DNA of 64,000 nucleotides, taken from NCBI GenBank assembly GCA_033283385.1, contig JAWMQQ010000001.1, forward strand, positions 620,001 through 684,000, written 5' to 3'. How positions within the stretch are numbered: position 1 is the stretch's first letter; the number at the start of each line of letters is the position of its first letter. This document shows, piece by piece, positions 17,530 through 25,987 of the stretch. The notes below the pieces were generated by a model. The model worked only from the letters and a program-made list of their open reading frames with translations. It did not search any database and had not been told where the DNA came from. Made by a program: the position numbers and the translations under genes. This DNA is from Mangrovimicrobium sp033283385 (lineage in GTDB: Bacteria; Pseudomonadota; Gammaproteobacteria; Pseudomonadales; Halieaceae).

Positions 17530-19422
17530 ATGGCGGCCCATTCGTCTCAGGCGGGTTACCAGAGCGAGATTCCTCCCATGCGATTGATCAAGGCGCTTGC
17601 ATTTGCGGCGCTCGGCATTGCCTGTACCCACGTCAACGCCACCCCTGCGGCAACCGGCGACAGCGAAACCCCGCGTCTCAACCAGTGGCTGGATGCGCAA
17701 TATGCCATCGAGGAACGCTTCAGCCCGCTGACCCTGACCTATTACGGCAGCAGGGAGCTCTACGACCAGGTCGATGACGAGAGCGTCGAAGCGCAGTTGC
17801 AGCGGATGGACTGGATGCAGCGCAGCGCCGGCGAAATGCAGGCGAAATTCGATTACGCCAGGCTGGGCCAGCAGGGCCAGGTCTCCTACGACTTCTGGCT
17901 GTTCCGCGCGCGCAGCCAGGAGAGCCTGCGGCCCTTCATCCTCTATCCCTATGTGTTCGACCAGTACCACGAGGCCCAGTCCGTACCTGTGGAGTACCTC
18001 ACCAACTATCACGTCGTGGATACGCCCGCGGACATGCAGGCCTATATCAGCCGGATCAGCGGTTTCGGTCGCTCGCTGGACCAGAACCTGCAGCGCGCAC
18101 GCAAGGCGGCGGCCGCCGGTATCCGTCCGCCGCGTTTTGCCTACCGTTATACGATCGAGCAGTGCCGCAAATTCATCAGCGGCTATCCCTTCGAGGACTC
18201 GCAGCAGCCCTCGACGCTGTGGGCGGACGCCATCGCCAAGATCGACGCCCTGCAGCAGGCCGGGCTGGTCGACGCGCAGGCTGCGACCCGGCTGCGCGAC
18301 GCAACCCGCGATGCCCTGGTCGACAAGCTGATGCCCGCCTACCAGCGCATCATCGACTGGGAGCGCGAGGACATCGGCAATACGCCGGAGCAGGCGCAGG
18401 GCGTCTGGGCCCTGCCCAACGGCAAGGCCTGGTACCAGCGCCAGCTGCGCTACTACACGCACTCGGACATGAGCGCGGACGAGATTCACAAGCTGGGGCT
18501 GGCCGAGGTGGCGCGTATCAAGGGCGAGATGGAGGCGATACGCCGCACGCTGGGCTTCGAGGGCAGCCTGCAGGAGCTGTTCGCCTTTGTGCGCGAGTCG
18601 CCGCGATTCTACTACCCGAATACGGATGCGGGCCGCGAGGCCTATCTCGCCCGGACCCGCCAGTACCTGCAGCGGATCGAGGAGAAACTGCCGGAGTTCT
18701 TCGGCGTGCTGCCAAAATCGAAGCTGGTGGTGAAGCGGGTCGAGCCCTTTCGCGAGATTCCCGGCGCGGCACAGTTCTACCAGGACGGCACAGCGGACGG
18801 ATCGCGCCCGGGCGTCTATTACGTGCACATGTCCGACATGGGCGCGCTGAACACCACCGACATGGAGTCCACAACCTACCACGAGGGCAACCCCGGCCAC
18901 CACCTGCAGGGGGCGATTGCCCTTGAAATGGCAGGCGTGCCGAAATTCCGCACCCAGGAGGGCTATTCCGCCTACTACGAGGGCTGGGCGCTATACGCCG
19001 AGTTCCTGGCGAAGGAGATGGGCGCCTACAAGGACCCCTACGACGACTTCGGCCGACTGGTGGCGGAAATCTGGCGCGCCATCCGCATGGTGGTGGACAC
19101 CGGGTTGCACGCCGAGGGCTGGAGCCAGGAGCAGGCGGTGCAGTACATGCTGGCCAACTCGGCCATCCCGGAAGCCGCGGTGCGCTCGGAGATCGAACGC
19201 TACCTGCTGGCCCCGGGCCAGGCGGTCTCCTACAAGACCGGCATGCTGCACATACAGGCCCTGCGGGCCGAGGCGGAAAAGCGGCTGGGTGCGAACTTCG
19301 ATATCCGCGGCTTCCACGACGCGGTGCTGGACAGCGGTTCAGTACCGCTGCCCATTCTCGACCGGGTGGTGCACGACTGGATCGACCAGCAGACCGCCGC
19401 GGCGCAGCGCGCCGGCGGCTGA
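17530..19422 (+). CDS. DUF885 family secreted peptidase-like protein
   Basis: The product is a DUF885 protein, a family related to zinc metallopeptidases. The key segment is TTYHEGNPGHHLQGAIA near residue 455, followed by EGYSAYYEGWALYAEFLAKEMG. The C terminus has YKTGMLHIQALRAEAE. A signal peptide is present (MRLIKALAFAALGIACTHVNA). Start choice is uncertain. The ATG at 17530 has an ideal GGAGG nine bases upstream but adds 16 residues before the signal peptide. The ATG at 17578 opens the signal peptide directly but has only a weak site. I list 17530 for its ribosome-binding site. The protein is probably periplasmic; the substrate is unknown. It converges on the TonB receptor gene. Confidence 0.85.
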   Translation: MAAHSSQAGYQSEIPPMRLIKALAFAALGIACTHVNATPAATGDSETPRLNQWLDAQYAIEERFSPLTLTYYGSRELYDQVDDESVEAQLQRMDWMQRSAGEMQAKFDYARLGQQGQVSYDFWLFRARSQESLRPFILYPYVFDQYHEAQSVPVEYLTNYHVVDTPADMQAYISRISGFGRSLDQNLQRARKAAAAGIRPPRFAYRYTIEQCRKFISGYPFEDSQQPSTLWADAIAKIDALQQAGLVDAQAATRLRDATRDALVDKLMPAYQRIIDWEREDIGNTPEQAQGVWALPNGKAWYQRQLRYYTHSDMSADEIHKLGLAEVARIKGEMEAIRRTLGFEGSLQELFAFVRESPRFYYPNTDAGREAYLARTRQYLQRIEEKLPEFFGVLPKSKLVVKRVEPFREIPGAAQFYQDGTADGSRPGVYYVHMSDMGALNTTDMESTTYHEGNPGHHLQGAIALEMAGVPKFRTQEGYSAYYEGWALYAEFLAKEMGAYKDPYDDFGRLVAEIWRAIRMVVDTGLHAEGWSQEQAVQYMLANSAIPEAAVRSEIERYLLAPGQAVSYKTGMLHIQALRAEAEKRLGANFDIRGFHDAVLDSGSVPLPILDRVVHDWIDQQTAAAQRAGG

Positions 19423-19423
19423 C

Positions 19424-21460
19424 TCAGGGGCTGTAGCTCAGCTCGAAGTACGCGCCGCGCGGCTGGCCGACGAAGTAGCGGTAGCTGCCGAAGCCGTAGT
19501 CGGCGCGCTCGGCGTAGTCCTCGTCCAGCAGGTTGGTCACCCGCAGGCCCGCCTGCCATTTCTCCCCCAGCGGCATGCTGGCGTGCAGGTTGAACAGCGA
19601 GTGGCCGTCATACTGGTGGGCGTTGTCCGGGTCCAGGTAGTAGTTGCCCATGTATACCCACTCCAGCTCCGCGGTGGCCTCGCCGAAATCCCGGCCGAAA
19701 CGCGCGCTGCCGAACTGGTGCGGCGCGGTATCCATGTCGTTGCCCTTGATGTCGCCGCTGGCGCCCAGCAACTCGGTGTGGCTGCTGTAGGTATGTTTGG
19801 CGAAGCTGGCGTTGGCGTCCATGTACCAGGGGCCGGTGCGGTAGGACAGGCTGACCTCCACGCCGCGGTGCTCGGTGCTGGCGCCGCTCACGTTGTAGCG
19901 GTTCGGATCCTGGAAGATGACGTTGTCCTTTTCCATGTAGTAGCCCGCGATCTCGTAACGCAGCGATTCCCACAGCGTGCCGCGCAGGCCCAGCTCGAAG
20001 TTGTCCAGTTGCTCTGAATTCAGGTCGGCGACCTGCTGGCCGGACTGCAGGCGGTAGAGCTCCGCGGTCTGCGGCGCGCGAAAACCGCTGGCGGCGCGCA
20101 GGTAGGCCAGCTGCTGCGGCGCGAATTCGAGGCTGGCACCGGCGTTGAGCGACAGGTTGTTGAAGTCGTCCGTCCGGTCCGCGGGGCGGTAGAAGCGGCA
20201 GGCGCTGGCGGTGGGCGCGCAGGCCGGGCCGTCGCCGGTGCGGTTGTCGTATTCGTAGCGGGTGTATTCCCAGCGCGCGCCGCCGTACAGGGACAGCGCG
20301 CCCGTATCCCAGCGCGCCTGGCTGAAGGCGGCGGCGGTGGTTGCGTCCACCTCGTAGTCGTAGTGCACGCCGGCGGGCTGGTTGGGGCTGAAATCCTCCG
20401 CCTGGGTTTCCTTGAGTAAGCCCTGGGTGTAGTCCAGGTCCACGCCGTTGATCCAGCTCAGTCCGCCGAAGTCAGAGTGCAGCGCCGACTGCAGGCCCAG
20501 GCTCTCCTGGCTGTTCTTCTCCACCGGCTGCCAGGCGAGGTAGTGCATCAGGAACTGCATGCTGTTGTCGCGCAGGTAGGGCGTCAGCACCAGCTGGTGG
20601 TGCTCGCCGATGGCGCGGCTGGCCCGGCTGTAGGCGAGTACCGACCAGGCATCGCGGTAGGCTTCGGGATTGGGGTTGGTCTTCTTCAGGTCAGAGTCCT
20701 TGTAGGACTTGTAACCCTGGATATAGCCGGCGGTTTCCTGGTTCAGGTTGCTGGCGTCGACCGCGCTGGTGAACGACCAGACATCGCCGCTGTAATCGTG
20801 GCGCAGGGTCATCTTCTGCTCGTCGTAGCCCGAGTCGTCCTTGTAGCCGCCGTCGGTAGTGCCGTTGGCACTGAAGCTGATGCCATTGCGCCCGACGGTA
20901 TTGCCGTAGTGGTACTTGCCACGGTAGTAGTCGTAGGGGCCGGCCTCCACGGAGATGGTCTGCTCCGGTGTTTCCGAGGGCGCCTGGCTGATCACGTTGA
21001 TCACGCCGTGCATGGCGTTGGAGCCGTACAGGGCGGACGCGGGCCCGCGGATCACTTCGATGCGGCCGGCCTGTTCCGTGTTGGCGTCGAACAGCTGGTT
21101 GAGGTTGCAAAAGCCCGGCGCGCGCAGCTCGATGCCGTCGGCGGCCATGAAGAAGGCGCCGCAGCCGCCGGCGCCGGTCATCACCGGGGAGCGCAGGGCG
21201 GGCAGGCTCTCCTCGCCGTTGCCGCGGCTGATCCAGGCGCCCGGTACCCGTTGCATCAGTTCGCTGATGTGCACGGCGTCGGTGAGGTTCACGGCGTCGG
21301 AGTCCACGCTGGACCAGGACAGGGGCAGCGAAGCGCCGGCCTCGGGCAGCCTGCTGGCGGTTACCAGCACCTGTTCCTGCGCGGGGGTGTCGTCGGCCAG
21401 CGCGCTAACGCCGGACGTGGCAAGCAGTGCGGCGCCGGCCGCTGCGGTCATTATTCTCAT
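19424..21460 (-). CDS. TonB-dependent receptor
   Basis: This is a complete 678-residue outer-membrane receptor. A signal peptide ends ALADD, followed by a TonB-box-like EQVLVTASR. The plug has ISELMQRVPGAWISR, an unusual Cys pair in GAGGCGAFF and GFCNLNQL, and IEVIRGPASALYGSNAMHGVINVIS. The barrel ends with VTNLLDEDYAERADYGFGSYRYFVGQPRG and a terminal ELSYSP. The domain order is normal. The two plug cysteines could form a disulfide. The ATG at 21460 is chosen because it starts the signal peptide. It lies 11 bases downstream of the truncated haemoglobin gene, so the two are probably cotranscribed. The substrate cannot be read. Confidence 0.9.
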   Translation of the reverse strand: MRIMTAAAGAALLATSGVSALADDTPAQEQVLVTASRLPEAGASLPLSWSSVDSDAVNLTDAVHISELMQRVPGAWISRGNGEESLPALRSPVMTGAGGCGAFFMAADGIELRAPGFCNLNQLFDANTEQAGRIEVIRGPASALYGSNAMHGVINVISQAPSETPEQTISVEAGPYDYYRGKYHYGNTVGRNGISFSANGTTDGGYKDDSGYDEQKMTLRHDYSGDVWSFTSAVDASNLNQETAGYIQGYKSYKDSDLKKTNPNPEAYRDAWSVLAYSRASRAIGEHHQLVLTPYLRDNSMQFLMHYLAWQPVEKNSQESLGLQSALHSDFGGLSWINGVDLDYTQGLLKETQAEDFSPNQPAGVHYDYEVDATTAAAFSQARWDTGALSLYGGARWEYTRYEYDNRTGDGPACAPTASACRFYRPADRTDDFNNLSLNAGASLEFAPQQLAYLRAASGFRAPQTAELYRLQSGQQVADLNSEQLDNFELGLRGTLWESLRYEIAGYYMEKDNVIFQDPNRYNVSGASTEHRGVEVSLSYRTGPWYMDANASFAKHTYSSHTELLGASGDIKGNDMDTAPHQFGSARFGRDFGEATAELEWVYMGNYYLDPDNAHQYDGHSLFNLHASMPLGEKWQAGLRVTNLLDEDYAERADYGFGSYRYFVGQPRGAYFELSYSP

Positions 21461-21471
21461 GGGCACGGATG

Positions 21472-21900
21472 CTAGCTGGAAGCGATGATATTCGGGTCGG
21501 AACTCGCGGCGGTAGGCCCCTCGCGATTGCGGATGGCGTCGGCGATGCGGAACATTGGCACCTTGAGCATCGCCTTGAGTTCCTCGCTGGCGCCGGTGCG
21601 CTCCAGCGCCCGGTCCATGCACAGCAGCCACTGGTCGCGCTCCTCGGGCCCGATGGCGTAGGGCGCGTGGGGCTCGGTCATGCACACTGTGCCGTGTTTT
21701 TCGGCGTACAGTGGCGGGCCGCCCATCCAGCCGGTAAGGTAATCGGCGAGTTTCTGCTTCATCGGGCCGAGGTCTTTGGCGTGCATGGCGCGCAGCCCGG
21801 CGACATCATCGGATTCCTCCATGATGTCGTAGAAGGCGGCGGCGAGCTCGCGAATGCCCTCGGCACCGAGGATCTGGTAAGGGGTTTGCGGTTGCGACAT
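21472..21900 (-). CDS. Group II truncated haemoglobin
   Basis: The 142-residue protein matches the group II (TrbO) truncated haemoglobin pattern: YQILGAEGIRELAAAFYD, then MHAKDLGPMKQKLADYLTGW, GGPPLYAEKHG, and the helix PEERDQWLLCMDRAL. The GGPPLY segment and the Trp in the G helix (RDQWL) are hallmarks. The usual distal-pocket layout is plausible by eye. Group II members bind oxygen or help handle nitric oxide and peroxide. The C-terminal ~20 residues are a polar tail. It is the first gene of a pair with a TonB receptor downstream. The gene starts at an ATG at 21900. Confidence 0.88.
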   Translation of the reverse strand: MSQPQTPYQILGAEGIRELAAAFYDIMEESDDVAGLRAMHAKDLGPMKQKLADYLTGWMGGPPLYAEKHGTVCMTEPHAPYAIGPEERDQWLLCMDRALERTGASEELKAMLKVPMFRIADAIRNREGPTAASSDPNIIASS

Positions 21901-21937
21901 GCGGGTCGTGCCTGTTAGCTGTAGTGATTATTGAACA

Positions 21938-21996
21938 GCCGGTATTCTACCGGCATCCGCGGCGTATTTCGCGTCGTATGAATTGATTGTAATCAA
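21938..21996. promoter_or_regulatory. Dyads in the divergent haemoglobin/membrane-protein spacer
   Basis: Two perfect inverted repeats lie in the 106-base spacer: GCCGGTA-ttc-TACCGGC (21938-21954) and TTGATT-gt-AATCAA (21983-21996). The second lies just upstream of the Shine-Dalgarno of the rightward gene and could be an operator. Function is inferred from position only. Confidence 0.4.
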
Positions 21997-22006
21997 GGGG
22001 ACGGGG

Positions 22007-22684
22007 ATGGCTGAGCTGGTCGAAACGGTGGCGGAAGAGCCGGCGCGGCGCCGGGCTGCCAGCCTCGCCGCGCTGGTCGCCGCCAACCTGCTGCCCCTGG
22101 CGGGGGTGCTGTTCCTGTCCTGGGACGTCGCCTCGCTGATGATCCTGTACTGGTCGGAGAACCTGGTTCTGGGCTTTTACACCCTGCTGAAGATGCTGGT
22201 GGTCTCGCCGGCGGGGGCCCTGTTCTCCGGCCCGTTCTTCCTGATTCACTACGGCGGGTTCTGCGGCATGCACGGGCTGTTCCTTGTCACCATGCTGCTG
22301 AAGCAGGATTTCGACCCGATCCCGGCCGGTGACAGCTGGCCGTTGTTCCTGGTGTTTCCGCAGATCCTCTTCAATGTCTGCGCCGAAGTGCTAAGGCTGG
22401 CGCCGCCGGAGTGGATTCTCGCCTTCGCTGCGCTGTTCCTCAGCCACGGGATTTCCTTCACCATGAATTTCCTGCGCGGCCCGGAACGGGACACCGTGAC
22501 TATCGGCAAGCTGATGGGGGCGCCCTACGGCCGCATCGTGGTACTGCATGTCGCGATCATCGTCGGCGGCATCGGCGTCATGGCGCTGGGCCAGCCGCTG
22601 TACCTGCTGGTGGTGCTGGTGCTGCTCAAGCTCGCCATGGACGTCACCCTGCACCTGCGCGAGCACCGCAAGCTGGCCGCTTGA
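22007..22684 (+). CDS. DUF6498-like multi-pass inner-membrane protein
   Basis: The 225-residue protein has about six predicted membrane segments (for example ALVAANLLPLAGVLFLSW, FLIHYGGFCGMHGLFLVTML, WILAFAALFLSHGISFTMNF, LLVVLVLLKLAMDVTLHL). The segment MILYWSENLVLGFYTLLKM and the LIHYGGFCGMHG stretch look like the DUF6498 family, whose function is unknown. The assignment is from motif memory. I choose the ATG at 22007 because AAGGGGACGGGG sits directly upstream; an earlier in-frame TTG at 21983 lies inside a dyad. The gene is divergent from the haemoglobin gene. Confidence 0.7.
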   Translation: MAELVETVAEEPARRRAASLAALVAANLLPLAGVLFLSWDVASLMILYWSENLVLGFYTLLKMLVVSPAGALFSGPFFLIHYGGFCGMHGLFLVTMLLKQDFDPIPAGDSWPLFLVFPQILFNVCAEVLRLAPPEWILAFAALFLSHGISFTMNFLRGPERDTVTIGKLMGAPYGRIVVLHVAIIVGGIGVMALGQPLYLLVVLVLLKLAMDVTLHLREHRKLAA

Positions 22685-22790
22685 CCCTACTCCCCAAAGG
22701 GTGTCCGGGCGCGTCCGCTCTGGTAGAATTGCCCGCCCGCGCTGGCCTGCGCCGGCGTTTACCATTTGCCGAAATCAAGGGATAGCCTCA

Positions 22791-23894
22791 ATGAGCCTTG
22801 CCGATTCCGTTCTGGCCGTCAATGACGATCTGCCCATCCGTACCGACGCCCCCGTGCACAGCGGCAAGGTGCGCTCCGTCTACTGGCTGAGCGCAGCCGA
22901 CAGCGCCCGCCTCATCGCCGAGCGCGGCTACGACGTGGCCGCCGACGCGCCGCTGGCGATCATGGTGATCTCCGACCGCATTTCCGCCTTCGACTGCATC
23001 TGGCACGGGGAGGGCGGTATGGCCGGCGTACCCGGCAAGGGCGCGGCGCTCAACGCCATCTCCAACCACTGGTTCGAGTGCTTCCGCCAGCAGGGCCTGG
23101 CGGACAGCCACATCCTGGAAATCCCGCACCCGCTGGTGTGGATCGTGCAGAAAGCGCGCCCGGTGATGATCGAGGCGATCGCCCGGCAGTACATCACTGG
23201 GTCCATGTGGCGCTCCTATGAGAAGGGCGAGCGCGAGTTCTGCGGCATCCAGATTCCCGACGGCCTGAGCAAGGACCAGAAGCTGCCGGAACTGCTGATC
23301 ACGCCGTCCACCAAGGGGATCCTCGAGGGCATTCCCGGCGTGCCGGCGGTGGACGACGTGAACATCACCCGCGCCGATATCGACGCCAACTTCGCCGCGT
23401 TCAACTTCAGCAATGCGGGCGATGTCGACCTCTACGAGAAGCTGCTGCGCGAGGGCTTCGACCTGATCTCGGCGCGCCTGGCGGAACTGGACCAGATCTT
23501 CGTCGATACCAAGTTCGAGTTCGGCTACGTGACCGACAAGGCCGGCCAGGAAAAACTCATCTACATGGACGAGGTCGGCACACCGGACTCCTCGCGCATC
23601 TGGGACGGCCCCGCCTTCCGCGAGGGCAAGGTGGTGGAGAACTCCAAGGAGGGCTTCCGCCAGCTGCTGCTCAACCACTTCCCCGACCCGGACATCCTGC
23701 TCAACAAGTCGCGCATGGACGAGCGCAAGGCGCTGGCCCGGGACAACGCCCTGCCCACCGAGGTGTTGATGGAAGTGTCCGCCACCTACACCGGCATTGC
23801 CGAGAAGATCACCGGCGTGCCGGTGCCGCTGTCGGACAATCCCAAGGCGGAAATCGTCGATATCCTGCGCAGCGAGTACGGACTGGTCGACTGA
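22791..23894 (+). CDS. purC: SAICAR synthase (phosphoribosylaminoimidazole-succinocarboxamide synthase), long form
   Basis: The 367-residue cytoplasmic enzyme joins CAIR and aspartate in purine synthesis. Recognisable segments are HSGKVRSVYWL, ISDRISAFDCIW, GVPGKGAALNAISNHWFE, ARQYITGSMWRSYEKGEREFCG, ITPSTKG, FVDTKFEFGYV and the aspartate-site EVGTPDSSRIW. The protein is much longer than the ~237-residue E. coli PurC. It resembles the longer form seen in some proteobacteria and yeast. AAGGGATAG precedes the ATG. Other pur genes are not adjacent. The following permease gene starts 19 bases after the stop and may be cotranscribed. Confidence 0.93.
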   Translation: MSLADSVLAVNDDLPIRTDAPVHSGKVRSVYWLSAADSARLIAERGYDVAADAPLAIMVISDRISAFDCIWHGEGGMAGVPGKGAALNAISNHWFECFRQQGLADSHILEIPHPLVWIVQKARPVMIEAIARQYITGSMWRSYEKGEREFCGIQIPDGLSKDQKLPELLITPSTKGILEGIPGVPAVDDVNITRADIDANFAAFNFSNAGDVDLYEKLLREGFDLISARLAELDQIFVDTKFEFGYVTDKAGQEKLIYMDEVGTPDSSRIWDGPAFREGKVVENSKEGFRQLLLNHFPDPDILLNKSRMDERKALARDNALPTEVLMEVSATYTGIAEKITGVPVPLSDNPKAEIVDILRSEYGLVD

Positions 23895-23913
23895 CCGCGC
23901 GGCCCCGGCCGTC

Positions 23914-24663
23914 ATGTTTTCCGACCCGCTGTTTTACCTCGTCAGTATCCCCGCGGTGATGCTTTACGGCATCGCCAAGGGGGGCTTTGGCGGCGCCATC
24001 GCCGTGCTCTCGGTGCCGCTGATGTCGCTGGTCATGCCGCCCACCCAGGCGGCGGCCATCCTGTTGCCCATCCTGGTGGTGATGGACGGCTTTGCGGTAT
24101 GGACGTACTGGGGCCACTACGATGGCAGGGCGTTGCAGCTGTTGTTGCCGGGCGCGGTATGCGGTGTGATCATCGGCTATTTCACCGCGGGGCTGATGAG
24201 CGAGGGCTTCATGCGCCTGCTGATCGGCGTGATGTCGGTCGCCTTCGCGGTGCAGCAACTGGTGCAATTCCGCTCCCACGCCACGCCGCAGCATAACGCG
24301 GTATCGGCATCGATCTACGGCACCATCGCCGGCTTCACCAGCTTCAATATCCACGCCGGTGGCCCGCCGGTCACCATGTACCTGATGCCCAAGCGGCTGG
24401 ACCCGCTGCTGTTTGCGGGCACCACGGCGTTCTTCTTCGCCGTGGTCAACCTGGTCAAGCTGGTGCCCTATGCCATGCTGGGGCAGTTCAATACGGATAA
24501 CCTGCTGTACTCGCTGGCGCTGGTGCCGCTGGCGCCACTGGGCGTGAAGCTGGGACACAGCCTGGTGAAGCGTTCGTCGCCGGGCTTCTACTACAAGCTC
24601 ATCGCGGTGTTCCTGCTGGTGGTCGGCGGCAAACTGCTCTATGAGGGCATCGCCGCCCTGTAG
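23914..24663 (+). CDS. TauE/SafE family membrane exporter
   Basis: The 249-residue inner-membrane protein has about eight helices and the family's two repeat signatures: YGIAKGGFGGAIAVLSVPLM near the N terminus, and GTIAGFTSFNIHAGGPPVTMYLM in the middle. TauE/SafE proteins are proposed to export sulfite, sulfoacetate or similar anions, and many members have unknown substrates. The gene has no sulfur genes next to it, so a sulfite role is only a family-level guess. The stop TAG is part of the first REP unit (see 24659-24770), so the REP element sets the last bases of the gene. Confidence 0.85.
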   Translation: MFSDPLFYLVSIPAVMLYGIAKGGFGGAIAVLSVPLMSLVMPPTQAAAILLPILVVMDGFAVWTYWGHYDGRALQLLLPGAVCGVIIGYFTAGLMSEGFMRLLIGVMSVAFAVQQLVQFRSHATPQHNAVSASIYGTIAGFTSFNIHAGGPPVTMYLMPKRLDPLLFAGTTAFFFAVVNLVKLVPYAMLGQFNTDNLLYSLALVPLAPLGVKLGHSLVKRSSPGFYYKLIAVFLLVVGGKLLYEGIAAL

Positions 24664-24770
24664 GAGCCTGCTATGCAGGCGATCGCCCTTGCAGGAGCGC
24701 GCTACGCGCGCGATCGCCTGCATAGCAGGCTCCTACAGGGCGGCGATCGCCTGCGTAGCATGCTCCTACG
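24659..24770. repeat. REP/REPIN-type cluster of four hairpin units
   Basis: Four copies of a ~28-base unit with head TGTAGGAG and tail GCGATCGC lie here: units 1 and 2 on the plus strand (24659-24686, 24690-24717), units 3 and 4 on the minus strand (24710-24737, 24743-24770). Units 1 and 3 are a perfect inverted repeat. Each unit folds by its own core. The core is GCCTGC-tat-GCAGGC in units 1 and 3, GCGCGC-tac-GCGCGC in unit 2, and a one-mismatch stem in unit 4. The changes between units 1 and 2 keep the pairing, which supports a selected hairpin. The head resembles Pseudomonas REP sequences, usually mobilised by a RAYT transposase. None is encoded in this window. Confidence 0.85.
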
Positions 24771-24834
24771 GGATCAGGCCATGGCCGCGCTGTCCCCCAT
24801 CTGGTATAACAATCGCCATCCGGAGGTACTTCCC

Positions 24835-25239
24835 ATGCAAGCCTACAAGCTCAACGAATCCATCACCGTATGCGGCCAGATCAGCGAGGAGACAGTCGCC
24901 CGCATCGCCGAACTCGGCTACCGCGTGCTGGTCAACAACCGCCCGGACGGCGAGGAAGCCGGGCAGCCCAGCAGCGCGCAAATCCAGGCCGCCGCGGAGC
25001 GCGCCGGAATGGAATATCACCACATGCCGGTCAATGGCATGACTTTCCCGGGCGAGCACCTGGAGACCATGGCGGTACTGTTCGACGACGCCGAGCGCCC
25101 GGTTTTCGCCTTCTGCCGCACCGGCACACGCTGCGCCAACCTGTGGGTTGCCTCGCGCGACCCGGAAGCGCGCCAGGAAGCCTTCGATTACGCCCGCAGC
25201 CTGGGCTTCGACCTGTCCCTCGCCGCCCGCTTGCTGTAG
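24835..25239 (+). CDS. DUF442/TIGR01244 family phosphatase-like protein
   Basis: The 134-residue protein has the fold signatures of the beta-lactamase-hydrolase-like (Blh/DUF442) family: ITVCGQISEETVARIAELGY, VLVNNRPDGEE, MEYHHMPVNG, and the phosphatase loop FCRTGTRCANLW (Cys-x5-Arg with Arg at CRTGTRC). It is expected to be cytoplasmic and to act as a cysteine phosphatase or sulfurtransferase-like enzyme; the substrate is unknown. A GGAGGT sits about eight bases upstream of the ATG at 24835. The gene follows the REP cluster and precedes a Nudix gene by 22 bases, probably as an operon. Confidence 0.82.
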   Translation: MQAYKLNESITVCGQISEETVARIAELGYRVLVNNRPDGEEAGQPSSAQIQAAAERAGMEYHHMPVNGMTFPGEHLETMAVLFDDAERPVFAFCRTGTRCANLWVASRDPEARQEAFDYARSLGFDLSLAARLL

Positions 25240-25261
25240 CGCGCCGCGCCAGGAATCGCCC

Positions 25262-25987
25262 GTGACCGAGACCGTCGCCATTCATCCCGCTGGCACCGTC
25301 GCCCTGTTGCGCGACGGCGAACTGGGTATCGAAACCCTGTTGCTGCGCCGCAGTGACAAGCTCGCCTTTGCCGCCAGCAGCTGGGTTTTCCCGGGTGGCC
25401 GGCTGGAGCCGGACGACGTGGCCGCGGGCGAAGGTGACGAGGAGCGGGCCGCCCGTTTCGCCGCCGCGCGTGAATCCCTCGAGGAGTGCGCACTGCGGCC
25501 GGACCGGGACAACATGCCGCTGCTCAGCCGCTGGACCACGCCCGAGGGCCACAGCCGGCGCTTTTCCACCTATATTTTCGCGGCGCCGCTGGCGCATGCG
25601 GGCGAAGTCGCCGTGGACGGCGGGGAGATCGACGCCTACCGCTGGTTGCCGACGGTCGAGGCGCTGCGCCTGCACCGCGGCGGCGAGTTGAACGTGCTGC
25701 CGCCGACGATGATCACCCTGCGCCTGCTGTCCGGCTACGCCGATGTGGACAGCTTTCTGCACGCGGCCCATCGCAGCAGCGTCCCGGAAATTTTCCCCGT
25801 GCTGTGCAAGACGCCCGACGGGCTGGTCTCGCTGTACGCGGGCGATGCGGGCTACGAGGCCGCCGACCCGTCGCAGCCGGGGGCGCGCCACCGCTCGGTG
25901 ATGCTGGAAGATCACTGGGTGTACCACTTCGAGCAGGTGGACTCCGGGCACCCGCCGCTGGTCCCGCTGGAGGGAATGCAATCTTGA
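25262..25987 (+). CDS. Nudix hydrolase, NUDT19-like, GTG start
   Basis: The 241-residue protein contains a variant Nudix box: GGRLEPDD, a short insert, then ARESLEECAL (residues about 45-78), which keeps the RExxEE core. Before it comes LLLRRSDKLAFAASSWVFPGG. The long insert in the box and the ~240-residue length resemble the NUDT19/RP2 acyl-CoA or nucleotide diphosphatase group. The start is the GTG at 25262 (VTETVAIHPAG) with an AGGAA site upstream; the frame extends further 5' but there overlaps the previous gene. Its TGA overlaps the TTG start of the cytochrome b561 gene. Confidence 0.82.
   Translation: MTETVAIHPAGTVALLRDGELGIETLLLRRSDKLAFAASSWVFPGGRLEPDDVAAGEGDEERAARFAAARESLEECALRPDRDNMPLLSRWTTPEGHSRRFSTYIFAAPLAHAGEVAVDGGEIDAYRWLPTVEALRLHRGGELNVLPPTMITLRLLSGYADVDSFLHAAHRSSVPEIFPVLCKTPDGLVSLYAGDAGYEAADPSQPGARHRSVMLEDHWVYHFEQVDSGHPPLVPLEGMQS

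Noticed and set aside
24659..24770. Possible CRISPR array
   Set aside because: The units are inverted, imperfect and overlapping, with no regular spacers and no cas genes. They fit a REP cluster.
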